From assembly GCA_937775205.1 (NCBI GenBank), contig CALKBX010000019.1, forward strand, positions 1 to 64,000: a stretch of 64,000 bases of DNA. The letters are read 5' to 3'. Positions 30,083-38,587 of this stretch are shown here, in pieces. Numbering within the stretch: the first letter of the stretch is position 1; the number at the start of each line of letters is the position of its first letter. The DNA is from an uncultured Verrucomicrobiae bacterium (GTDB taxonomy: Bacteria > Verrucomicrobiota > Verrucomicrobiia > Limisphaerales > UBA1100). The translations under genes were made by a program, and so were the position numbers. The notes beneath the pieces were generated by a model. That model did no database searches. It was not told where the DNA came from and saw nothing but the letters and a program-made list of their open reading frames with translations.

Positions 30083-30642
30083 TTATTTCTTTTTTCCGCC
30101 GCTGGATTTTTTGTAGGCTTCGATGGCTTTCTTCAGGCGCGCTTGGGCGGCTTGGTATTCTTTTTTAGCGATGATCAATTCCTTGGTGGCCTTGGATGAA
30201 GCACCAGTTTTTCCAGCAGCCACAGCTTTTTTCTTGGCGGCAAGTTTGTAGTATTCCTCTTTGCTCATCCGTTTCTTTTGGGCGGCAGCCTTTTTCTTGG
30301 CGGCGAGCTTGAGATATTCTACTTTGCTTATTGGCTTTTTTGCCGAGGGCTTTTTTGGGCCCGCTTTTTTCTTTGCGGCTTCAGCGGTGGCTTTTTCTTG
30401 GCTTCGAGAGTGATGCGGCGTTTGGCGATTTCGGCTTTTTTTGCCTCAATTTATTTGCGCTTGATCGCGAGGTCATCCTTCCGCAATGCGCCTTGTTTGG
30501 CGTACAGATCGCTAAGATTCTTGCGGGCGGAGGCGATTGATGCGTCGTATCCGGCGATGCGTTTCTTGAGTTCCGCTTCTTTGTCACCGGCAAACAGGCT
30601 GGTGGCGAGGCACAGGGAGAGGGTGGTGATAAAGGTTTTCAT
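30083..30642 (-). CDS. Lysine-rich exported protein with EYxKLAAKKK repeats (in-frame stop and frame break)
   Basis: Starts at ATG 30642 with a signal peptide (FITTLSLCLATSLFAG). A helical region (KEAELKKRIAGYDASIASAR, YAKQGALRKDD) runs to an in-frame TAA near 30451-30453. The same frame then continues as IEAKKAEIAKRRITLEAKKK, and after a phase change near 30395 the coding sense resumes with ATAEAAKKKAGPKKPSAKK, SKVEYLKLAAKKKA, SKEEYYKLAAKKKA and ends with KKSSGGKKK at 30083. The repeats resemble histone H1-like tails, but the signal peptide argues for an envelope location. The TAA is not explained by a single-base insertion, so genuine inactivation is possible. Confidence 0.55.
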
Positions 30643-30708
30643 GATGTCAAATCTGGCAGGGCATTCATTTTTGTCAAACCCCTTCAGTACGCCCAGAAAA
30701 AGCGCCAT

Positions 30709-30742
30709 AAAAAAGCCCGCCGAACCTGTGGTCCGACGGGCT
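30709..30742 (-). terminator. Intrinsic terminator for the reverse-strand lipoprotein operon
   Basis: Read on the minus strand, AGCCCGTCGG pairs with CGGCGGGCT (one mismatch) around a loop of about 14 nt, followed directly by TTTTTT. It lies about 180 nt after the stop of the lipoprotein gene at 30926. Confidence 0.6.
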
Positions 30743-30925
30743 ACCCAACCTGTTCAGTCCCCCAATGCTCCTCCATACGGGGGCGAACAATTTTATAGAC
30801 GACATTGGCTGAGAGAGGTTTCAAACTATTTATTTTCGTTGTTACCCCCTTCCGTGGAAACGCGGATGGGGGGGAAGTAAAAGTGTGATTGAGGGGCACG
30901 AAAACGCGAACGTCTTCGCAAATTT

Positions 30926-31492
30926 TTACTTTTCTTTTCCCTCTTCCCTGCGCCCGAGCAATTGATCTGCAACTGCTTGGGCCTCGGCTTTTTGTTCTTC
31001 GGTCATGGTGGGTGGAAATTGCTGGAGCGCTTTCTTGGCGTCCGGCTGGCCATTGGCGGCGGCGAGATGAACCCACACGTAGCCTTCGACAAATTTCCCC
31101 GCATTGAGCAAATCAAATCCGCGTTGCACCTGCGCGTTTGCGATTTTATTGTGCTTCCAGTCGAGGCGTTTGCTGACGATATCCCAACTGCGGCGCACGG
31201 CCAGCTGTCCCTCGTGGAATATAAACTCGGATTTCAGTACGCCGTTGGTGTGCCATCCGCGCTGCGATAGTTTGAGTCCATTTGTATAAACACTCTCCGC
31301 GCTTTGAATGCCGCCGGGAAATTGATGGGTGAGCGTGCCGGAAAAAAGATTGGAGGTGCCGGTGGCGTACCACAACCCGTCGCGTTCCTCGATGGGGCCG
31401 GTGGATTTGGGTTTCGGTGCGGCTTCGTCTTTGCCGTTGCAAGCGGCGGCAAACAGAAGTGCCAAGACGGGAAGCGCGCGCCAGCCGGTCAT
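30926..31492 (-). CDS. Lipoprotein with MORN-2-like and Sel1-like repeats
   Basis: The 188-aa protein starts at ATG 31492, overlapping the stop of the mini-secretin gene (ATGA, 31489-31492). The signal peptide ends in a lipobox (LALLFAAACNG). DGLWYATGTSNLFSGTLTHQ and ESVYTNGLKLSQRGWHTNG resemble 'toxin-immunity' type MORN-2 repeats. The C-terminal part (RGFDLLNAGKFVEGYVWVHL, AANGQPDAKKAL) looks like a Sel1/TPR repeat. The open frame extends upstream through the neighbouring gene, but the lipobox and the overlap favour 31492. Function unknown; probably an outer-membrane or periplasmic scaffold. Confidence 0.75.
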   Translation of the reverse strand: MTGWRALPVLALLFAAACNGKDEAAPKPKSTGPIEERDGLWYATGTSNLFSGTLTHQFPGGIQSAESVYTNGLKLSQRGWHTNGVLKSEFIFHEGQLAVRRSWDIVSKRLDWKHNKIANAQVQRGFDLLNAGKFVEGYVWVHLAAANGQPDAKKALQQFPPTMTEEQKAEAQAVADQLLGRREEGKEK

Positions 31493-31962
31493 GGCTGGAT
31501 GAATCCCGTCATACGCGGCGCGGGCACGCGGCCGTAAAAAAGCGGTGCGTGCGGTTGCACCGGGATTGCCTGCGGGATCCACGCGGGTGATGGTGACTTG
31601 CGGCGCCATGTAGCCGTAGGACATTTGGCTGAACTGCGCGCGGTTCCGGAATAGTCCGCCGACGAATGGTGCGCGCCCAAGGTACGGCACGTTTTGATTA
31701 TTGAACGTGCGCAACTGCGTGAGTAACTGCCCACGGTGATCGGCATGCCATTGGCGGCGAGGTACTGCGTGTTGATCGCCACGCGCGAGGGGCCGTAGCC
31801 CGGCTGGGCAAATTGCCAGTTCGCATTGAGCCCCAAATGGATCGTGCCGTTGGGCTGCACATAAGGCAGTACGGTGAGGTTTGCGCTGGAAAATTGCGCG
31901 GCAGCGTGGCCGGCGCCAAGAAGGCCGAGGCCGAGAATGAGCGTGCGCGTCGTACCGTTCAT
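31489..31962 (-). CDS. Mini-secretin-like exported protein (two frame breaks)
   Basis: About 157 codons, starting MNGTTRTLILGLGLLGAGHA (signal peptide). The body reads LTVLPYVQPNGTIHLGLNAN, then after a shift near 31735 QLLTQLRTFNNQNVPYLGRA, PFVGGLFRNRAQFSQM and VTITRVDPAGNP, then after a second shift near 31565 returns to the first frame and ends RMTGFIQP with its TGA overlapping the next ATG. The strings L.VLPYV..G.I.L, VPYLGRAPFVGGLF and V.PQV...DPAGNP correspond to the last beta-rich part of secretin (GspD) barrels, without N-domains or a full barrel. It could be a degenerate or specialised secretin tail. The interpretation of the function is uncertain. Confidence 0.6.
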   Translation of the reverse strand: MNGTTRTLILGLGLLGAGHAAAQFSSANLTVLPYVQPNGTIHLGLNANWQFAQPGYGPSRVAINTQYLAANGMPITVGSYSRSCARSIIKTCRTLGAHHSSADYSGTARSSAKCPTATWRRKSPSPAWIPQAIPVQPHAPLFYGRVPAPRMTGFIQP

Positions 31963-32034
31963 AGGAGTAATGTGCACCCGATACGCCCTTTTCGCAAGCT
32001 TGCGTGTGGGAAAATTTTCCGCCAAACTTCCCCC

Positions 32035-33319
32035 ATGAACTTCACGCTATGGCTGGCTGTCAGCCTGTTTGTTTCCATGAACACGCTCATCGCCCAACCC
32101 AAAAACTTCAACTACGACGAGGCGAAGGTGCCCAAGTTCACTTTGCCCGATCCATTGATGATGGCCGACGGCGCGCCGGTGAAATCAGTGAAGGCTTGGG
32201 AAAGCAAACGCCGGCCTGAAATTCTGGAGTTGTTCAAAAAAGAAATGTACGGCCGCGCGCCGGGCAAGCCCGCAAAGCAAAGTTACTTTGTGCTCTCGCA
32301 TCACAAAAACGTGCTCGGCGGCAAGGCCGATCGTAAGCAGGTGGAGGTGCGCTTTGCCGGCACGGGCGAGGGCCCGCGAATGACGATTTTGATATATTTG
32401 CCCGCGCGCGCCAAGGGGCCGGTGCCGACGTTTCTTACACTGAACTTTCGCGGCAACCACACCCTCCATCCGGACCCCGCCATCCGGCTGCCGCACTCGT
32501 GGGTGCGCGGCGAAGGTGAAAGGCGAAACGGAAAACAATCGCGCCACCGAAAAAGGCCGCGGCCTCGCGAAGAGCCGTTGGCCGGTGGAAACCATCCTCG
32601 CGCGTGGGTACGCGCTGGCCGCGATTTATTATGGAGACATCGATCCGGATTTCGATGACGGCTGGAAAAACGGCGTGCACGCATTATATCCCGCGACCCA
32701 CAAACGCAAACCCGAAGAATGGGGCAGTATCGCCACGTGGGCGTGGGGCTTGAGCCGCGCGATGGATTACTTGGAAACCGACCGCGAAATCGATCACCAA
32801 CGCGTGGCGGTGATGGGCCATTCGCGCCTCGGCAAAACTTCCCTCTGGGCCGGCGCATCGGATCCACGTTTCGCGTTGGTCATTTCCAATAACTCCGGCT
32901 GCGGCGGCGCGGCCCTTTCGCGCCGGGCCTTTGGCGAAACCGTCCAGCGCATCAACACCTCCTTCCCGCATTGGTTTTGCGACAACTTTGTAAAATACAA
33001 CGCCAACGAAAATAAATGCCCCGTCGACCAGCATCAACTCATCGCGCTGATCGCCCCGCGCCCCGTGTACATCGCCAGCGCCGTGGACGATCGCTGGGCC
33101 GATCCCAAAGGCGAATTCCTCTCCGGTCTCCACGCCAATCCGGTTTATCAACTATACGGTTTGCCGGGGTTACCGGCCAAAAAACAACCGCCGTTGGACA
33201 CCCCATCCATGGGCTCCATCGGCTACCACATCCGATCCGGCCGGCACGATGTCACGAAATTCGACTGGGCAGCATACCTCAAATTTGCCGATAAACACCT
33301 CAACCACCGCAAAAAATGA
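32035..33319 (+). CDS. CE15-like glucuronoyl esterase, exported (frameshifted near 32512)
   Basis: Would cleave ester bonds between glucuronic acid units and alcohols or lignin, or act as a related acyl esterase, outside the cytoplasm. A signal peptide ([16 protein letters not shown]) is followed by a leader region [19 protein letters not shown], typical of bacterial CE15, and [20 protein letters not shown]. One extra base near 32512 separates the frames (WVRGE then [16 protein letters not shown]). The nucleophile lies in [16 protein letters not shown] (Ser about 262), and [18 protein letters not shown], then [13 protein letters not shown], supply the C-terminal acid/His region. The total of 428 codons plus one base fits a single insertion. 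Confidence 0.82.
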
Positions 33320-33416
33320 TTATTCATAGGCAAAAAATCATTTTGAAAACGCTTTCCTTGCATTGCTTTGCGTAACCGAAACGTCTAAAATACGTCAGTC
33401 ATGACAGAACAATCTA

Positions 33417-34412
33417 ATGCACATGTTTAAAAACCTACTTTTAACCGCCGGACTGGTGACGATGATGGCTCCCGCGGCCGATTTGGCTCCGTGGGAAAAA
33501 ACCGCGCCTGAGTCCATCACCGATCTCCTCGCCATTCAGGGAAAAGTCCAGGCCATGCTGGACGATGCCATGGCCGCGACGGTCACCCTGCAAATGGGCG
33601 GCTCCTCTGGCAGCGGCGTGATCATCAGCGACGACGGCCTCATTCTTACCGCCGGGCACGTCTCCGGCACGCCCGGGCGCAAGGTCACCGTGGTGCTCGC
33701 CGATGGCCGGAAATTTGAAGCCAAGGCGCTCGGCAAAAATAAGGCCGACGCCGGCATGGTGCAAATCCTCAAACCGAAGGATTTGCCGACCTCGCATTAC
33801 GAGACGCACAAAACCAATCTTCCGAAGGTCGGCCAATGGGTCGTATCCGTTGGCAACCCCGGCGGGTTGGACGCCAAGCGCGGCGCGGTGGTGCGCCTCG
33901 GCCGCATCGTTTGGGCGCGCGCAGCCACCCTCCGCAGCGATTGCAAATTGCTTGGCGGCGATTCGGGCGGCCCGCTCTTTAATCTCGATGGCACAGTCAT
34001 TGGCATCCACAGCCGCATCTCCGGCGAGCCGGATCAGAATTACCACGTCTCAATGCCCGCCTTTCACAGCGATTGGGAAAATCTCAGCGATCCCAAGCTG
34101 CCCGGCTTCCTCGGCGTCACCGCCGTGGATTACAAAAAAGACAACCTCGAAGGCGCGGAACTTGAGGTTGTGCGCGACAATTCCCCCGCCAAAAAGGCCG
34201 GCCTCAAAGTGGGCGACATTATCACCCAAGTGGACGACAAAGACGTGAAAGCCTCTCGCGACCTCACCACCCTCATCGGCAAATTCCGCCCCGGTGCCAA
34301 GACGAAGCTCACTCTGTTGCGCGACAAAAAAGAAATGGAAATCGAAGTCACCCTCGGCAGCCGTCCCGCCGCCCAGCCCCGGCTGCCCTTTGGTCTTCCA
34401 CCCCGCAAGTAA
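33417..34412 (+). CDS. DegP/HtrA-like serine protease with C-terminal PDZ domain, exported
   Basis: The 331-aa protein has a signal peptide (LLLTAGLVTMMAPAA). The trypsin-like S1C domain shows the His in LILTAGHVSG (about 80), the Asp in ADAGMVQILK (about 111) and the Ser in GGDSGGPLFN (about 182), so the catalytic triad is intact. A single PDZ domain follows (about 225-320; FLGVTAVDYKKDNLEGAELE, VGDIITQVDDKDVKAS). Housekeeping HtrA usually has a longer N-terminus or two PDZ domains; this is a short variant. It is followed after 19 nt by a paralogue with an altered catalytic site, so the pair may work together in the periplasm. Confidence 0.88.
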   Translation: MHMFKNLLLTAGLVTMMAPAADLAPWEKTAPESITDLLAIQGKVQAMLDDAMAATVTLQMGGSSGSGVIISDDGLILTAGHVSGTPGRKVTVVLADGRKFEAKALGKNKADAGMVQILKPKDLPTSHYETHKTNLPKVGQWVVSVGNPGGLDAKRGAVVRLGRIVWARAATLRSDCKLLGGDSGGPLFNLDGTVIGIHSRISGEPDQNYHVSMPAFHSDWENLSDPKLPGFLGVTAVDYKKDNLEGAELEVVRDNSPAKKAGLKVGDIITQVDDKDVKASRDLTTLIGKFRPGAKTKLTLLRDKKEMEIEVTLGSRPAAQPRLPFGLPPRK

Positions 34413-34431
34413 TTTTTAATTAGAATTTATT

Positions 34432-35475
34432 ATGAAAAAATTTCTCATCCTGTTCCTCGCCCTCGGCGCGCTGAATGCCCCGGCCGCCTCCAGCCTCCCC
34501 TCGGCCTTGCGCACCGACGGCAAAACCGTTGTGGCCGCCTTTGGCGATGTGGAAAAAATCGCGCGCAGTTGCACCGTTCAAATTATCTATGGGACCGGCT
34601 ACAAGGTCGCCATCGGCACGCTCGTCAATGACGAGGGACTGGTGGTCACCAAACACAGCGAGCTCGATACCGCCAAAGCCGGGGGCACCCTGCGTATCTC
34701 AATGCCCGGCGCCAAGCGGTACAATCGCGGCAAACTCGTCGCGTATGATAGCGCCACCGACTTGGCTTTTATCGCCACGGATTTGACCCGAAAACCCGAT
34801 TACACGTGGGCTGAGACAGATAAAATTGCACCCGCCACTTGGGTCGTCGCCGGCGTGGCCGGTTCCGATACGCGCCCTTACGTGCGCGCCGGTATTACCA
34901 GCGCCACCGCACGCGCCATCCCGAAAACAGGCGCGGTGATTGGCATTCTCATGGGCACCGAAGTGAGTGAAAAAAAGGGTGTGCCCGTGCGCGAGGTGAC
35001 GCCCAAAGGTCCCTCCGAAAAAGCGGGCATGAAAAATGGCGATGTCATTCTTTCCATCGAAGGCGAGGCCGTAAACTCTACCGAGGAATTGAAAAAGGCC
35101 GTGGGCAAACATGACGCCGGCGAAACCATTACCGTGGTAGTGCAGCGCAAGCAGGAACAGAAGACATTGAAAATCACTCTGGGCTATCGCGAATTGGTGT
35201 TTGCCAGCATGAAGTCACGCAACGATAAGCTTAGCGGCAAAGTCAGCGTGCGTCGAACCGGCTTCGAAAAAGTCATCCAACATGAGGTCACTTTGGCCCC
35301 TTCTGAAATGGGCGGGCCGTTGCTGGATTTGAAGGGAAGACTACTTGGCATCAATATCGCCCGGCGCAATCGCGTGGAATTTTTTGCGCTTCCCGCAAGC
35401 CTCGTGCAAAAAGTGATCAAGGCCAAAGCTGCCGAAATTGCGAAGGCTTCGGCTTCTAAGGATAAGGCCGAATAG
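34432..35475 (+). CDS. S1C-like protein with inserted PDZ and substituted catalytic Ser (probable pseudoprotease)
   Basis: The 347-aa exported protein (LILFLALGALNAPAAS leader) is organised as S1 part, PDZ, S1 part. The first S1 segment retains the His (VVTKHSELD, about 74) and Asp (SATDLAFIAT, about 109). A PDZ-like region follows (about 185-255; VREVTPKGPSEKAGMKNGDV). The expected Ser segment comes only after the PDZ and reads APSEMGGPLLDLKGRLLGIN, so the Ser of the GDSGGP consensus is Met (about 293). The rest of the fold is conserved, so it probably folds but does not cleave. It may be a chaperone or binding partner of the active protease just upstream. The arrangement differs from the normal H-D-S-PDZ order. 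Confidence 0.75.
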   Translation: MKKFLILFLALGALNAPAASSLPSALRTDGKTVVAAFGDVEKIARSCTVQIIYGTGYKVAIGTLVNDEGLVVTKHSELDTAKAGGTLRISMPGAKRYNRGKLVAYDSATDLAFIATDLTRKPDYTWAETDKIAPATWVVAGVAGSDTRPYVRAGITSATARAIPKTGAVIGILMGTEVSEKKGVPVREVTPKGPSEKAGMKNGDVILSIEGEAVNSTEELKKAVGKHDAGETITVVVQRKQEQKTLKITLGYRELVFASMKSRNDKLSGKVSVRRTGFEKVIQHEVTLAPSEMGGPLLDLKGRLLGINIARRNRVEFFALPASLVQKVIKAKAAEIAKASASKDKAE

Positions 35476-35544
35476 ACCCCGCACTGTCGGCAGGTTGACA
35501 AGATCGCCAAGGCCCGTGGTGAAAGTGAATCAGTAAGTGGTGCT

Positions 35545-37021
35545 TTATTCTCCCTTGGGTCGAGTGGCGGGCAAATAGCTCCAAACCAAGTCGACTTCAT
35601 CAAGGTTCACCCCGCCACTCCTCAAGACCACCTTGCCGCCATCGTCCTTCCGGTTCCAGCCGACCCCATATAGCTGATAACTCCCCTTGGGATCCGGTTT
35701 GTAGACATACGGCTTTCCGGTGTAGGGATCGTGGGGCAGAAGAGCTTCCAGGCTCGCTAGTTTTGCGGGATATTTTTTGTGCTCCAGCTTGTGCAACTCC
35801 AAGTGACAGGCAATGCGCGCGTGATCCACGGCGGCTTGAGCAAATCCAGTTTTTATCGCTACTTTGTCAATTGCAGGTAGCAGCATGGCACTAAGCATAT
35901 CGTAGATCGGCAATTTACGTTTTGTTCTCGCATCAAGCTCCTTGTTGAAAGCCGCCGCAATTTCGGGGCGGATGCGTCGGGCCTTGATGTCGACAATGCG
36001 CTGGGAAAAATTCACATGCATCTCGTTGAGGCGTCTCTGGTTATGGCTAAACCAGCCATCAGGAATAAACTTCAAATTCGCGTCATCGTCTTCGAATAGC
36101 ATTCCAAACAATTTTGGGTTATCACGCATCCGATCGATCGCCAGATTGGCAAGGGCGCGTTCTCCCAGAATGGAGATCCGGTAGCCGTCCAATAAATCTA
36201 TGTCAGCCAGTTGCTTCTCGATTCTGGCTAGTTGCTCAGCATTCCATTTCCCTTCCTTTAAGCCCTCCCACACGGGTTGGATGGCTATTTGCAGGCAGGC
36301 AATTCGTACCAGTTGGGAAATTAGAGTAGGTTCGTCTCGGATGCTCTCGGCCAGAAAAAGGCACATTCGGATATCAGCCAAGGCTGCTTTAGGATCGTCA
36401 TTGGCCAGATGCGCCAACGCCCTGAGGGTAAAGCTTTTGACAAAATTTCTTAAAGGACCCAGGTGAGGCAGCAATGCGGCGAAATGAGCCTCGTACTTGA
36501 TGTCATACCGGCACAGGGGCCGCTCCTTGGCCGCCTGAGTTAGTTTGGCCATGGTGGCTTCGAATTTGGTCAGGGCCTGCAGGATATCAGTCGCCGGTTT
36601 GCCCGCCTTCTCCGGATGCGGCCAGCCTTTCTCTTCCCGGAAAAACTTCTGCCACGCAATCAGATCAACAGGCTGTCCGGTTTTCCACCCATCCAAATCG
36701 GGGCGCGAATCGCCTTCAATCTTCATTAGACTTTGTGCCTGATTGAATTTTTTTTGATCGATGGGGGTGGATTCAGTCAGGTCCTTGTTCCATTTGTGTT
36801 CATGCAGTGGCTTAAGTAGCGGGATGTGCGCAAAATTCTTTGCAGAAGGGAATTGGCTGGGGGATGATCTGCTTGTAATCGAACACCTCGCCCTTGGCTT
36901 CCCATTCCTTTTTGAAATTTTCCCAAGCTGATTTTCCGCGCAGGGTTTCACCCGCGTAAACCAGAACAGCTAGCCCCACGAGCCCGGTCAAGCCAAGGCC
37001 AATTTTTTTCGCGCCATGCAT
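35545..37021 (-). CDS. Hypothetical membrane-anchored protein (frameshifted near 36845)
   Basis: About 492 codons from the ATG at 37021 (upstream in-frame alternatives exist, e.g. 37036). The N-terminal helix (LGLTGLVGLAVLVYAGETL) anchors a large soluble domain. The frame changes near 36845 between DYKQIIPQPIP and SAKNFAHIPLLKPL. The body is alpha-helical (for example FHAALLPHLGPLRNFV-type segments and RALAHLANDDPKAALADIRM) and the C-terminus reads DPYTGKPYVYKPDPKGSYQL then GVGWNRKDDGG, the DPxTGxP...Y ending common to hypothetical proteins of Planctomycetota and Verrucomicrobiota. No enzyme family recognised. It is divergent from the subtilase gene. Confidence 0.6.
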
Positions 37022-37099
37022 TCTGTCAATATACATATCATTCCATAGAAATGCAAGGCATGGGCTTGTAGTCGGATGCCTTCGTGCTACCCTTGTCGC

Positions 37100-38582
37100 A
37101 TGGTACGCATGCTTCTGGCTCTCGTAGCCGTCGTTGTCTCCAGCACCGCGCAGGAAACAAAAATTGATCCTCAAGTAAGTCGGGCCATCCGCGGCGGGCG
37201 ATCCACGGGAGTCATCCTGTTGGGCAAGCGGCAGCTATTCGAAGGCCCAAAAGGATTCCCGAATTTTTGCGTGCAGAACAAGGCAGCCAAACGCACAGAG
37301 TTGCGCCCAAAAATTATTGCTCGCCTTAAGGCCATTTCAAAGGTTGATCAGGCAAAACTGCGGAAGGAGTTAAAACTTCCAAAGGAGGCCGAGGGTTTAT
37401 GGCTTGTAAATGGCATTGCGACAACGCTTTCGCCGGAGGCCATCCGTATGGCGTCGAAATCTAAAAACGTAAAATACATTTATCCATCCGGCCCCATTCC
37501 TCGTGGTGGTATCAGTGGGCGAGTGAGCGAGGTGCTGCCGAAATCGAAGCGCAAAGCGTTTAGTGCGAAGGGCAAAAAAATCCCGTGGAATCTCAAGGCC
37601 GTGGGTGCGGACAAGGTTTGGAGTGAATTGAAAATCACCGGCCGGGGTGCGGTGGTGGCGATGTTCGACTCAGGGGTGAATTATCGCCACGCGGATTTGC
37701 GAGACAATATCTGGATTAATCCCGGAGAGGAGGCCAACAACGGCAAGGATGATGATGGTAACGGGCTGGTGGATGATTATTACGGGTTCAATTTCCGCAC
37801 CATGCAGCCGGAGGTTATTGCCTTAGGGCCGCGTCAACATGGGACTTTAACTTCCGGGATTGTCGCCGGTGATGGCACCGGTGGTACAGTAACCGGATTG
37901 GCACCGGAGGCAAAGCTGATGCCGCTTATAGGTTGGGGAGGCCCGTATGCTGCTGCGCGTGTGCACGAATATGCGCTGGAGATGGGTGCTGACGTGATGA
38001 ACATGAGTTTTAGCATTCCCAACCTCGGTCACACGCGAGGACTGTGGCGGTTGATGAGCGAACACGCAACGGCCGGCGGATTGGTGCTGGTGAGCGGCGC
38101 GGGCAACTTTCAGCGAGAGCCCAAACCTGTTCAGCTTAGGATTCCGGAAGGGATTCCTTGCGTCATTGCTGCGGGTGGTGTGGATCGTGACATGAAAATC
38201 CCAAGCTTTGTAAGTCTGGGACCGGTTGAATGGGGAAGTGTAAAATTTTATGGTGATTACCCCATGCCCAAGGGGCTGGTAAAGCCAGATGTATGTGGCT
38301 TCCCAAACGGTGGTTATCCATTGTTATCCAGTCAGAACAAGGGATACATGGATCCCAATGTACGCATCCGTGGTAATTCCTTTCAGCGGCCCGCATGTAG
38401 CCGGCACCGTGGCACTGATGTTTTCGGCCAATCAGGATTTAACGGCTTGGCGCATCAAGGAAATCCTTGAGTCCACCGCGAAAGACCTTGGTCCCAAGGG
38501 CAAAGATAACGACACGGGTTATGGCCTCCTCAATTCACTGGCGGCAGTAAAGGCCGCCCTTGCTGAGAAGAAAACGGAGTAG
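37100..38582 (+). CDS. Subtilisin-like (S8) serine protease, exported (frameshifted near 38382)
   Basis: About 494 codons. Signal peptide MLLALVAVVVSSTA; I place the start at 37100 (an in-frame Met follows at 37109). The catalytic Asp lies in AMFDSGVNYRHADLRDN (about 189), the His in RQHGTLTSGIVAGDG (about 244), the oxyanion-side VSGAGNF, and the Ser in GNS followed by FSGPHVAGTVALMFSA (about 427). The last two are separated by one extra T near 38382. An acidic EEANNGKDDDGNGLVDDYYG insert after the Asp motif is typical of planctomycetal and verrucomicrobial subtilases with a Ca site. The C-terminus ends without extra domains. Probably degrades proteins outside the cell. Confidence 0.87.
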
Positions 38583-38587
38583 TCCAT

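Noticed and set aside
30741-31076. 111-codon minus-strand ORF ending near the terminator
   Set aside because: Overlaps the end of the lipoprotein gene out of frame; low-complexity Arg-rich start with no recognisable domain.
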